This document shows, piece by piece, positions 8,789-17,423 of a DNA stretch of 33,697 nucleotides (the stretch's first letter is position 1; the number at the start of each line of letters is the position of its first letter). This stretch comes from Halobacteriales archaeon QS_4_70_19 (GTDB lineage: Archaea; Halobacteriota; Halobacteria; Halobacteriales; Haloarculaceae). Under the pieces are notes generated by a model. It was not told where the DNA came from. It saw only the letters and a list, made by a program, of their open reading frames with translations, and did no database searches. Location of the stretch: assembly GCA_003020985.1 (NCBI GenBank), contig PXRM01000005.1:1-33697 (forward strand). Reading direction: 5' to 3'. Made by a program: the position numbers and the translations under genes.

Positions 8789-9568
8789 GTGCAGATCGTC
8801 GGCTACGACCGGTCGCCCGACCCCGCGCTGCTGCTGGCCGGCGGCGGCCCCGTGGAGCGTGTCCCGCTTGCGGCCGGGACCCAACTCGCGTACACGCTCG
8901 GGGAGCGTCGCTGCGCGGGGGCACTGACGGCCGAGGGGGACGCCTCCGCCGAGGGAACCGGACTCGACCACCTGCCCTGCGACGCCGCGCGGGCGCCGTA
9001 CTGCCGGGACCACACCTCGACGTGGGCGTGCGCGCGCTGCACGGGCGACTGCGACCTGCCGCTGGAGAACTGCCGACGCGAGCACGTCGTCTACCTGGCG
9101 GCGTTCGCCCCGGACACGTTCAAGGTGGGCGTCACGAAGCCCGGGCGGCTGGAAACCCGCCTGCGTGAGCAGGGCGCCGACCGGGCCGCGCTCCTGGCAC
9201 ACTACCCGGACGGCCGGGCGGCGCGCCGCCGCGAGGCCGCGCTCGCGGACCGACTCCCCGACCGCGTCCGGACCCCGACGAAGGTGGCGGCGCTGGCCCG
9301 CACCGTCGACAGAGACGCCTGGACGGCGCTGCTCGACGAGTTCGACCCGCGGGAGACGTTCGACCTCGACTACGGCTTCTCCGTGGCCGGGCGGCCGGTC
9401 CGCGAGACGCTCGCCACCGGGACCGTCGTCGGCGTCCAGGGACGGCTGCTGGTGCTCGCCCACGCCGGCAGCGCGTACGCTGTCGACCTCCGGGACCTGC
9501 TCGGCCACGGGGTGGAGACGGGCGCGAGCGACCGGGAGGTGCAGTCCTCGCTGGGGCGGTTCGGCTGA
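8789..9568 (+). CDS. DUF2797 protein with cysteine cluster
   Basis: A 259-residue protein of the DUF2797 family, function not established. Residues 64-95 hold six cysteines (64, 72, 81, 84, 88, 95), likely a zinc- or iron-binding module. It is followed by VVYLAAF and FKVGVTKPGRLETRLREQGA (100-130), then an Ala/Arg-rich stretch with GRAARRREAAL. This middle part is reminiscent of GIY-YIG/T5orf172-type nuclease cores. GTG 8789 is chosen since homology begins there; the frame is open further upstream without a good start. A TATA-like gtatttatac near 8729-8738 would give a leader of about 30 nt. The subtilase gene is divergent. Confidence 0.8.
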   Translation: MQIVGYDRSPDPALLLAGGGPVERVPLAAGTQLAYTLGERRCAGALTAEGDASAEGTGLDHLPCDAARAPYCRDHTSTWACARCTGDCDLPLENCRREHVVYLAAFAPDTFKVGVTKPGRLETRLREQGADRAALLAHYPDGRAARRREAALADRLPDRVRTPTKVAALARTVDRDAWTALLDEFDPRETFDLDYGFSVAGRPVRETLATGTVVGVQGRLLVLAHAGSAYAVDLRDLLGHGVETGASDREVQSSLGRFG

Positions 9569-9644
9569 CGCGCTCGCCCCGGGGGTGGCGACCGTGCGCC
9601 GCCGGGCCGCCAGCGTCAAGCCGGCGCCGCCACGACTCCCGCCC

Positions 9645-10853
9645 GTGTCGACGGACGCCGCGCGTCCCAGTCGGGCGTCGGTCGCCCTCCTCGCCCTCGG
9701 GGCGCTCGCGTACGGCTGGCTGCTGTTCGCCTGGTTCTCGCTGCCCGCCTACCTCACCGTCGTCGCGGACGACCTCGCGCTCTCGGGGACGGAGGCCGGC
9801 GTGCTGGCGGGCGCCGTCCCGCTAACGTACGTCCCCGTCGGCCTGTTCAGCGGGGCGCTCACGGACCGCGTCGGCGGCGAGCGCGCCGTCGGTGGCGGCG
9901 TGACGCTGGTCGGCGCAGCCCACCTGACCCGGAGCGGCGCGCCGGACTTCCCGACGATGCTGCTCGCGACGCTCCTGCTGGGCGTCGGCGGCACGGGCAT
10001 CACGTTCGGCCTCCCGAAGCTGGTGGCCGACCGCTTCCCCGAGCGGCTCGTCGGCCGCGCGTCGGCGGGCTACCTCGTGGGCTCGACGGTCGGCACCGCG
10101 GCGGCGTTCGGGCTCGGCCGACCGACGCTGGGGCCGGCGCTGGGCGGCTGGCGTCCCTTCTTCGCCGCGACCGGCGCCGCGGTGCTGGCGTTCGCGGCCG
10201 TCTGGTGGGCGGCGCTCATAGTGGCCGAGCGGACCGCGCCGACGCCCGACCGCAGCGACAGCGAGTCGTCGCTCTCGGCGCTCCGGGCCGTCGCGCGCAC
10301 CCCCGCAGTCGGGCTGCTGGTCGCCGTCGGCTTCGTCTACCTGTTCGTCGTCCACGGCCTGCAGGGATGGCTGACGGCCGTACTGGAGGCCCGGGGCGCC
10401 GCGCCCGCGCTCGCTGCGCACGTGACGACCCTGCTCGTCGTCGCCCAGCTCGCGGGGACGGTGACACTGGCACCGCTCGCCGAGCGCCTCGAACGCCGGC
10501 GGGCTGCGGTCCCGATCGCCGGGGCCACGCTCGCGCTCGGGACGGCCGGCGTCGCCGTCGCGACGGACCCGCTCGTGGCCGCGGCGCTGGTCGCGGGCGT
10601 CGGGCTCGGCCTCGGGACGGTCGCGCCGCTGATTCGGGCGCTCCCCGTCAAACTCGACGGCGTCGGTGCGGAGCGGACGGGGACCGCGGTCGGACTGGTG
10701 TTCGCCGTCGGGGAGATCGGCGGCTTCACCGGGCCGGCACTGGTGGGCGCGCTCCGGGACGCCACCGGCTCGTTCGTCCCCGGACTGGGCGTCCTCGCGA
10801 CCGCCGGGCTCGTGGCGGTCGCCGCGGGTATCGGACTCGTTCGTCAGAAGTAG
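9645..10853 (+). CDS. Major facilitator superfamily transporter
   Basis: Inner-membrane permease of 402 residues with about twelve hydrophobic helices. The cytoplasmic loop between helices 2 and 3 carries the MFS motif form GALTDRVGGERAVGGG (residues about 68-83), and the middle loop (about 205-220) is charged. Nearest general class is the nitrate/cyanate or sugar-phosphate-type MFS, but no substrate can be named. GTG 9645 is used because the first helix begins about 15 residues later; in-frame GTGs at 9585 and 9594 are alternatives. The gene lies 76 nt after the DUF2797 gene on the same strand and may share its transcript. A T-run follows the stop. Confidence 0.88.
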   Translation: MSTDAARPSRASVALLALGALAYGWLLFAWFSLPAYLTVVADDLALSGTEAGVLAGAVPLTYVPVGLFSGALTDRVGGERAVGGGVTLVGAAHLTRSGAPDFPTMLLATLLLGVGGTGITFGLPKLVADRFPERLVGRASAGYLVGSTVGTAAAFGLGRPTLGPALGGWRPFFAATGAAVLAFAAVWWAALIVAERTAPTPDRSDSESSLSALRAVARTPAVGLLVAVGFVYLFVVHGLQGWLTAVLEARGAAPALAAHVTTLLVVAQLAGTVTLAPLAERLERRRAAVPIAGATLALGTAGVAVATDPLVAAALVAGVGLGLGTVAPLIRALPVKLDGVGAERTGTAVGLVFAVGEIGGFTGPALVGALRDATGSFVPGLGVLATAGLVAVAAGIGLVRQK

Positions 10854-11163
10854 TCGTTTTAATCCTATGATACTTTCAATATTACATATAAGCCAGTCAT
10901 TTCTATTCTATCTGAAACCCCGGACGGATATCCAGGTACAGCGGCCACTGTCGAGGAGACGGACGAAAGAGGTAGGCGGCAGAGTGGTGACGGCAGCGCC
11001 GGTGGGTGGTGACAGGGTGGTGGTGGTGTTTGGTGGTGGCAACCACCCACCGCGTGTGAGCCGTGGTCAGACGCACTCGTAACGGTTCTGCCGGCTACCT
11101 GTGGGAGTTTATTACACGGTCGCGGGGGGAGTACTGGTCGCCCCTGCTGTCGCCGGGAGCCGC
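10854..11163. other. Intergenic region with AT-rich part and G-rich hairpin
   Basis: This 310-nt stretch lies between the convergent MFS gene and the gamma-carbonic-anhydrase-like gene. Positions 10855-10915 are AT-rich with T-runs just after the MFS stop, suitable for termination. Positions 10975-11055 are strongly purine-biased with many GG and GGTGG units. I see no supported gene. Confidence 0.6.
11001..11051 (+). repeat. Inverted repeat in G-rich intergenic stretch
   Basis: GGTGGGTGGT at 11001-11010 is the exact reverse complement of ACCACCCACC at 11042-11051, giving a 10-bp stem. The 31-nt loop between them is itself made of GGTGG repeats, so alternative foldings including a G-quadruplex are possible. 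Confidence 0.75.
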
Positions 11164-11715
11164 TCAACCGTCGTCCCGCCGGGCCCCGGTCTCGGCCTCG
11201 GTCGGGTGACCTCGAGCGAGGTGCTCGCTGGTCTCGCGGTGGTCGTCGGCGTACTGGGTGTACGCCTGGCCGGCGTAGGCCCACGGGGACTCCTCGACCT
11301 CCTTTTTCACCTCGGCCGGCTGGCCGACCGCGAGCGTGCTGGGCGGGACGTCGGTCCCCTCGGTGACGAGCGCGCACGCCCCGACCATCGCCTCCGCGCC
11401 GACCGTACAGTCGTCGAGGACGACCGCGTTCATCCCGACCAGCGAGCGCTCCCCGGTGACGGCACCGTGGACGATGGCCGAGTGGCCGACCGTCGCGTAA
11501 GGGCCGATCTCGGCGCCCTCGTGGAGGACGGCGTTGTCCTGGACGTTGGCGCCCTCCCGGAGGACGATGGCGCCGTGGTCGCCGCGGAGGGTGGTGTTTG
11601 GCCAGACGCTGGCGTCGGCCTCCAGAATCACGTCGCCGATGACCTCGGCGGCCGGGTGGACGAACGCGTCCTCGTGGATGGTCGGTTCCATGCCGTCGAA
11701 CGAGCGGATGGCCAT
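11164..11715 (-). CDS. Gamma-carbonic-anhydrase-like hexapeptide-repeat protein
   Basis: A 183-residue left-handed beta-helix protein of the gamma-carbonic anhydrase/YrdA/PaaY group, cytoplasmic and usually trimeric with a metal at subunit interfaces. Hexapeptide repeats run through residues 20-150. The three metal-binding histidines are in the correct spacing: His65 (AVLHEG), His78 and His83 (GHSAIVHG). The C-terminal region is a charged helix. ATG 11715 is chosen because the motif DGMEPTIHEDAFVHP opens the family there; the frame upstream is low-complexity. True carbonic anhydrase activity is not certain for this subgroup. It is the last gene after the tubulin-like gene on the same strand, 98 nt away. 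Confidence 0.9.
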   Translation of the reverse strand: MAIRSFDGMEPTIHEDAFVHPAAEVIGDVILEADASVWPNTTLRGDHGAIVLREGANVQDNAVLHEGAEIGPYATVGHSAIVHGAVTGERSLVGMNAVVLDDCTVGAEAMVGACALVTEGTDVPPSTLAVGQPAEVKKEVEESPWAYAGQAYTQYADDHRETSEHLARGHPTEAETGARRDDG

Positions 11716-11813
11716 GTCCCGGGCGTCGGTCCGGGGGGTCAAAGGCGCACCGGGCGGTCCCGGCGGGATAGCACGCGGGGCGAGAAGCGGCAACTCCGAG
11801 GGCAGGGCAGACG

Positions 11814-14107
11814 CTAGTCGCGGTCGAACGGGCGGGTGTCCGTGTCGTCGATCTCGACGTCGGCGACGGCGTCGGCGACCTCGCGCTGCTTCGCCTCGCG
11901 CGCGTCGCCCGGCAGGAGTTCGGGGTAGGTGACGGCGTCGCGGACGCTGGCCTCGGTGAGGTCCGCGAAGACGTCGCTCACGAACGCGTCGTCGCTCTCG
12001 AACGCCTCGTGGAGCCGCCCCAGCGCCCGGACCTCCGACAGCGAGACCGGGGCGTACAGCCCCGCGAGGTCGACCGCGAACCCGCGGCCGTCGTCGATGC
12101 CGATGCGGTCGTCGAAGGCGTCGGCCAGCGCGGCCTGCACCGCCGGCCCGTCCGCGGGTTCCAGCGCCAGCAGGTCGCCTGCCGGTCCCCAGCGGTTCTC
12201 CCGCGCGGTCGCCATCACCAGCCGGCTGTCGGGGGTCATGCCGGCGTCCGGCTCGTGGATGGGGTCCGACAGGACCCCCGTGAGCGCGACGAGTTCGGTG
12301 GCGGCCGCCGCCTCGTCGACGAACCCCTCGGCCACCAGTTCGGCGATGCTGTCGGCGAACGACAGCGTCTCCGGGATGAGGTCGGCGACGTTCGTCAGCG
12401 GCACCCGGCGGAGGTGGCCGGCCTCGGTGACGGTCGCCTCCGACAGCTGGTCGCGGATGTCGTCACGGCGGTAGGTGAGCTCCTGGCGCGTCTCCCGGAG
12501 GCCGTCTCGCTCCCGGTGGGCGGCGTCGCGCTCGCGCTCCATCTCGTCCCGGCGCTCCCGGAGCTGCACCCGGGCCTCGTCGGTCTCCTCGCGTGCGGTC
12601 TCGCGGAGCCCGATGAGCGACTCGAAGGTCCCGGCCAGGTCCCTGAGCTCCGCCGCGCGCGCGTTCGCCGCGTCGGCCTGCTTCCGCAGGCGACGACCGG
12701 CGATGGGGTTGAGGCGGTCCTCGGCCGCGGCCAGACGCGACTCCGCCTCGTTCGACAGTGCCGGCTCCACCACCTGCGTCCACGCCGTCAGCGGGTCCGA
12801 CGGGAGTCCCTCCTCGTCCTGCTCGGCCAGCACCGCGTCGACGGCCTCGGCGTACTCGGTGGCGGTCTCGCGGAGGCGCTCCCGGAACGGGTGGGTCTCG
12901 AGCGTCTCGGCGAGCCGGTCGGCCAGGCCGTGACTCAACAGCAGGGCGACCACCGGCCGCGTCGGGGCCCGTGCCGGGACTCCCCGCCCCACCTCGCTCA
13001 CGACACTGTCGACGTGAGTCCCGAGTTCGACCCGCTCCGCCGCCAGCGCGTCGAGGTCGGCGTCGACGACCCCGCTGAGAGCCACTCGATGTCGGCTTCC
13101 AGCCCCTCGATGCGGTCCTCGAGGTCCTCCAGCTGGTCGGTGACGGCCCTGCGCTCGGCGCGGACGTCGAACAGCCGGTCGAGGTCGTCGACGGGGAGCG
13201 CCAGCCGACCGGCAGTGACCGCGTAGATGGGAGGTCCCGGCTCCTGCCCGAAGGTCGCGTTGTCGAACGCCAGGTCCGGACGCCCGTCGATGAGGGCGTG
13301 GCCGATGACCGTGGTCGCGGCAGCGCGTTCGACCGGGGCGAGGCGTCCCCCGTCGTCGATGGGGACGAGGAATAATCCGGCGAGCGGCGGTTCGTCGAGG
13401 GTGACGGTCGAGCGGCCGAGGACGGCCTCGGCCAGCGGGAGTTCGAAGCTGACCGGGTAGTCGACCTCGCTGCCGGGGAGGAGCGTGGTCAGTTCTCTGA
13501 CCGCGACGCAGGCGTTGCGCACGTGGATGGCCGTCGTCGCGTCGTCGCCGCCCCCGGGGAGGCTCCCGAAAACGTACGTCGAGACGGGGACGGTCACGTC
13601 GCCAGCGATGTCGGCGACCAGTGCGGCCAGGAAAGGCAGGCTCCCGCTGCCGATGCCGCCACCGAGGCCGGCGAACAGCCAGATATCGATGCCGTCCTCG
13701 GCGTCCTCGAGCGCGGCACACGCGCCGACGGCCTCCTCAAGCGCGGCCCGGACGCCGGCGATGTTCCCCCCGGATTCGAGCGCCAGCCGTGCCAGCGCCC
13801 GGCGGCGACGGAGGCCGGAGCCCGGTTCCGTCGCGGACGGCGGCGCCGACAGGTACGGGCGTTCGGCGTTCGCATCGGGCGGACCCAGCGCGACCGTCTC
13901 GGCGATGTCCGGTGCTTCGGTCCGGAGGTCCCCCTCGTCGGTGTCGATTGCGAGGAACCGGAACCGGTCCGGGTCGATGTCCGGGCCGCCGGTCCAGTCC
14001 GTTCCCGCGCCGTTCTCGTCGCTCACCGCACCAACCCGATCGGCGATCGCCGTGAGCATTCGCGCCCCCCCGGCCCCGACCCCGATCACGACCGTCGGCC
14101 TGTTCAT
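11814..14107 (-). pseudogene. Non-canonical tubulin/FtsZ-superfamily protein with coiled coil, frameshifted
   Basis: Two overlapping minus-strand frames together form one gene of about 763 codons. The 5' part (ATG 14107, MNRPTVVIGVGAGGARML) has the nucleotide-binding start of the tubulin superfamily and at residues 149-155 GGGIGSG, a variant of the tubulin signature GGGTGSG with Ile for Thr. The 3' part has a long charged coiled coil (about 11814 + 600 to 900 nt, e.g. LRERRDEMERERDAAHRERDG) and a conserved-looking tail ending TRPFDRD. The frame changes at about 13076-13082, where EADIEWL should run into SGVVDADLDAL. The total length of 2294 nt is not a multiple of three, as expected for one small indel. 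A CT dinucleotide gain in CTCTC would explain it. The role is unknown; relatives are Tubulin_2-like proteins rather than FtsZ1, FtsZ2 or CetZ. Confidence 0.75.
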
Positions 14108-14280
14108 GGAACGGCATGTTCGTACCAGCACATAAATCCGTCCCGGCAGTCGGTCGGGTCACGGCCGGTCGGGGCGACGCCGGGGCACGACACGTTCCCC
14201 GGTTCCCACTGGCGGCGCTGTCACTCCCGGTGCCCGGGGCGGGCGATGCCGACCGGGCGGAGCGCGGGGGGAGGGCGGTC

Positions 14281-14559
14281 TCAGTCCCGGTTGTGCGCGT
14301 GTCCGGCCCCCAGTGCGAGCAGGTGGAGGACGACCAGCGCGCCCAGCAGTGCGGCGTCCTTCCCGCTGGAGAGGCCGGTGAGCAGGAGCGGCACGTAGCA
14401 GAGCGGCAGCACGACGGCGGCAGCCCAGAACCCCACCACCTCGGCCGCGTCGGTCGCGGGCCCCCCAACCCGGGCGAGTCGCGTGCGCAGGTCCGACGAC
14501 GACTCCCCGACCCGCTCGGGGAGCCGCTGGCGGAGTGCGCGACGCGGGTTCCATCGCAT
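14281..14559 (-). CDS. Hypothetical small membrane protein
   Basis: A 92-residue protein of unknown family. The N-terminal 45 residues are basic and polar (MRWNPRRALRQRLPERVG). They are followed by two hydrophobic helices (about 44-64 and 68-85) and a His-rich end GAGHAHNRD. ATG 14559 is preferred over an upstream start since it sits just before the basic segment. It lies between the tubulin-like and rhomboid genes, all on the minus strand, but gaps of more than 130 nt on both sides do not force an operon. Confidence 0.6.
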   Translation of the reverse strand: MRWNPRRALRQRLPERVGESSSDLRTRLARVGGPATDAAEVVGFWAAAVVLPLCYVPLLLTGLSSGKDAALLGALVVLHLLALGAGHAHNRD

Positions 14560-14697
14560 ACACGTTACATCCGGGTAGCGGACTAAGAAACTTCCCCGGA
14601 AACTCACCCGGATCGCACCCGTCTCGCGGTGCGCCGTCAGGAACCGGCCGACGGCGGAATCCTCCAGGGCGGTGCGAACGCAGGTCGGTACCGGCCA

Positions 14698-15297
14698 TCA
14701 CCCCCGGTCGGCCAGCCGGCGCCCGGTGCGGGCGTGGAGGACCCGTCGGCGGCCCGCGGCCAGGCCGGCACCGAAGCCGACTGCATGGGCCACGAGCGCC
14801 GTGTTCGGCGCCGCCGTCACCAGCACCACCACGCTCACCAGGGCGGCCCCCGCGACCAGCAGGAGCGTCCGGTCCGGGCGCAGGCGTCGGAGCGCCGCGT
14901 GGACCAGTGCGTTCCCGGTGACCGCGTAGCCGACCAGCGCGAAGACGGCACCGCTCGCCCCGAGGACGGCTGTCGGTTCCCCCACGACCCCGTCGACGAG
15001 GACCTGCACGACCGCCGACAGCATCCCCGTCAGGACGAAGAAGGCGTGGAACCGGAACCGCGTGCTCGTGCGCTCGACCGCGAGGCCGATGGCCGCCAGC
15101 GCCACTGCGTTGCCCAGCAGGTGCAGGACCGAGGCGTGCGCGTAGACGTTGGTGACGAGGGTCCAGGGCCGCGCGAGCAGCGGCGGCGCCAGGGCGAACA
15201 GGTACCCCGCCGTGCCCACGACGCCCGCGAGGGTCTGGACGAGGAACACCACCCCGATGACCGTCAGCGTCTCCACCGTCGGGCTCTCGCGGAGCAC
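14698..15297 (-). CDS. Rhomboid-family intramembrane serine protease
   Basis: Membrane-embedded serine protease that cuts transmembrane substrates within the bilayer. In the 199-residue product the catalytic Ser115 lies in GASGAVFAL and His171 in AHAVGFGAGL, the Ser-His dyad of rhomboids, with Asn63 in the HLLGN motif that helps form the oxyanion hole. About six membrane helices are seen, the minimal rhomboid core. GTG 15297 is used because the first helix follows quickly; the long upstream extension of the open frame runs antisense through the next gene and is not coding. Substrate is unknown. Confidence 0.88.
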   Translation of the reverse strand: MLRESPTVETLTVIGVVFLVQTLAGVVGTAGYLFALAPPLLARPWTLVTNVYAHASVLHLLGNAVALAAIGLAVERTSTRFRFHAFFVLTGMLSAVVQVLVDGVVGEPTAVLGASGAVFALVGYAVTGNALVHAALRRLRPDRTLLLVAGAALVSVVVLVTAAPNTALVAHAVGFGAGLAAGRRRVLHARTGRRLADRG

Positions 15298-15393
15298 TAC
15301 GGCGGGTCTGGGCGCCGGTGCCCGAAAAGCCCGTCGGGGGACTCCCCCACTGGCTCCGGTGGGTTTAGGCCGTCCACGGTGGAGACAGCGACC

Positions 15394-16464
15394 ATGGACC
15401 TGCTCATCTACGGCGCCTACGGGTACACGGGCGACCTCATCGCCCGGCAGGCCGCCGCGGCGGGCGAGGAGCCGACGCTCGCCGGGCGCGACCGGGCGAA
15501 GCTGCAGCATCTCGCGACGGAACTCGACCTCCCGTTCCGCGCGTTCGACCTCGACACGGACGACGTGGCCGCCGAGCTCGAGGCCGCCGACATCGACGCG
15601 GTCCTCCACTGTGCCGGCCCGTTCGTCGACACCCACCGGCCGATGGTGGACGCCTGCATCGAGACGGGGACCCACTACCTCGACATCACCGGGGAGATCG
15701 AGGTGTTCGAGTCCGTCGCCGGCCACGACGATGAGGCCGCGGAGGCCGACGTCCAGCTCATGCCGGGCGTCGGCTTCGACGTGGTCCCGACGGACTGCCT
15801 GGCGGCCCACCTCGCCGAGCGACTCCCGGACGCGACGGATCTCCGCCTCGGCTTCCAGGCCGAGGGGGGCCTCTCCCCGGGGACGGCTGCGACGGCCGTC
15901 AACTCGCTGGGCGAAGGGGGCGCGGTCCGCCGCAACGGTGCCATCCGCTCCGTCGGGTCGGCCTACGACGTCCGCCGCATCGACTTCGGCCGCGGCGAGA
16001 CCGGCGCCGTCACCATCCCCTGGGGGGACGTCTCCACGGCCTACCACACGACCGGCATCGAGAACGTCACCGTCTACACCGCCGTGCCCGGGGTCGCGCG
16101 GCTGTTCATGCGTTCCTCGGACCTGTTCGCCCCCGTCTTCGACCTCCCCGGCGTGACGGGCACGCTCCGGGAACTCGTTCGGAACACCGTCGAGGGGCCC
16201 GGCGAGGAGACCCGCGAGCACACCAGCTGCTACGTCCGGGGCGAGGCCGCCAACGACGAGGAGCGCGTGGTCTCGCGGCTCGTCACGCCCAACACGTACA
16301 CACTGACGGTCGACGCGGCGCTCGTCGTCGCGCGGAAGGTCCTCGACGGCGACTGGGAGGCCGGCTTCGGCACGCCCGGCGGGGTGTACGGCCCGGACCT
16401 CGTACTGGAGGTCGACGGCGTCGAACGGACCGACGAGGAGCCGGTTCGCGTCGTGAGTCGGTGA
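15394..16464 (+). CDS. Saccharopine dehydrogenase-like oxidoreductase
   Basis: NAD(P)-dependent reductase of 356 residues in the saccharopine dehydrogenase/trans-acting enoyl reductase group. The Rossmann motif GAYGYTGDLIARQ starts at residue 7, and the next conserved block is DAVLHCAGPFVDTHRPMVDAC with the family's AGP and CIETGTHYLDITGE. The second half contains the substrate or membrane-facing domain. In mycobacteria relatives act on polyketide lipids; in haloarchaea a lipid or isoprenoid substrate is only a guess. ATG 15394 directly precedes the Rossmann strand. It is divergent from the rhomboid gene with 96 nt between the starts. Confidence 0.88.
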   Translation: MDLLIYGAYGYTGDLIARQAAAAGEEPTLAGRDRAKLQHLATELDLPFRAFDLDTDDVAAELEAADIDAVLHCAGPFVDTHRPMVDACIETGTHYLDITGEIEVFESVAGHDDEAAEADVQLMPGVGFDVVPTDCLAAHLAERLPDATDLRLGFQAEGGLSPGTAATAVNSLGEGGAVRRNGAIRSVGSAYDVRRIDFGRGETGAVTIPWGDVSTAYHTTGIENVTVYTAVPGVARLFMRSSDLFAPVFDLPGVTGTLRELVRNTVEGPGEETREHTSCYVRGEAANDEERVVSRLVTPNTYTLTVDAALVVARKVLDGDWEAGFGTPGGVYGPDLVLEVDGVERTDEEPVRVVSR

Positions 16465-16561
16465 GTGGGACCTCGCTACCTCTGGTGAGCGAGTGAGTTG
16501 GCGCCCAGGGTGGTCGTGCCGACAGCGGGGACGGGGCGTCCCCCGCGGGGGACCCGACCCG

Positions 16562-17182
16562 TCAGGCCTCCTTCGCTCCCGTCGTGGCCTGTTGCGTCCG
16601 CGGCTCCACGTCGCCGCGGGTGAGCCAGCCGGCCAGCAACAGCAGGACCGCCTGGGTCAGTTCGATGCCGACAGTGTACTCGTCCGGTGCAGCCCCCTCG
16701 AAGACGACGAGCGGACCGACGATCACGGCCACCAGCGCGACGGCCTCGCCGAGCAGGAGGTACCCCACCGGGCGGGGGTAGACCGACGACCGGAGGACCG
16801 TCGCGCCGGCGAGCGCGAAGCCCGTGATGAACAGGGCCAGCGAGGCGATCGCGAGCGGCGCCGGCGGGTCGGATACCGTGCTGACTCTGCTCGCGATGCC
16901 CCACGCGAGCAGTACCGTCACTGCGACCACCGCGAGCGAGGCGACCGCGCCGGTCGCCTTTACGAGTGTCGGCTCGCGGTCGCGCGCCTTCGAGTAGATG
17001 CCGAGCAGGGCGAGGAACGACGCCAGGAGGCCGAGCAGTAGCAGCGGCCCGCTCAGCGCCTGGTAGTCGTACCCCTCGCGGACGAACACCACGCTCGTGT
17101 TGACGGCGGCGACGGTGTACAGCACACCGGTCGCGATTAGCAGTCCGGACACGTACCGTTCCAGCGGCTCTGCCTGTTTCAT
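16562..17182 (-). CDS. Hypothetical polytopic membrane protein
   Basis: A 206-residue protein of unknown function with six hydrophobic helices in pairs (about residues 11-30, 41-62, 74-96, 107-130, 139-160 and 173-187). It has no charged catalytic pattern that I recognise. The N-terminus MKQAEPLERYVSG is short and the C-terminus is polar (GDVEPRTQQATTG). ATG 17182 is favoured over a frame start five codons upstream. The 240-nt AT-rich region before it contains AATAAAAGTTTAA on the minus strand (about 17233-17245), a candidate promoter, so it is probably transcribed independently of thrC. Confidence 0.65.
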   Translation of the reverse strand: MKQAEPLERYVSGLLIATGVLYTVAAVNTSVVFVREGYDYQALSGPLLLLGLLASFLALLGIYSKARDREPTLVKATGAVASLAVVAVTVLLAWGIASRVSTVSDPPAPLAIASLALFITGFALAGATVLRSSVYPRPVGYLLLGEAVALVAVIVGPLVVFEGAAPDEYTVGIELTQAVLLLLAGWLTRGDVEPRTQQATTGAKEA

Positions 17183-17423
17183 GGTATCACACCTCAATCC
17201 GGAGGACTCGTATCTACCAGTATCAATCTTGTTAAACTTTTATTATACGTCCAGCAGGAAGTATACGCCTCGATCCGGGCCACAGATGCCGGAATCAGCA
17301 ATAGCTGTCAGGAATGTATCAGACTTTGATGCTCGGGGAACCATTCCCCCTACTAGTGAATATAGGGGCTCGATACTCCGGAAACGTCCGGATTAATACA
17401 ATAATCTCACGTATCCGCCAGCT
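17183..17423. other. AT-rich intergenic region
   Basis: This gap lies between the thrC stop and the start of the next minus-strand gene. It is clearly more AT-rich than neighbouring genes. It likely holds the thrC terminator and the promoter of the downstream gene. No coding frame is supported. Confidence 0.55.

Noticed and set aside
13070..13090. Programmed -1 frameshifting in the tubulin-like gene
   Set aside because: No X-XXY-YYZ slippery heptamer and no obvious following pseudoknot are visible; a CT-dinucleotide indel explains the shift better.
15298..16221. Upstream extension of the rhomboid frame to about 507 codons
   Set aside because: The extension runs antisense to the saccharopine dehydrogenase-like gene and has no membrane or domain pattern; the rhomboid core begins at 15297.
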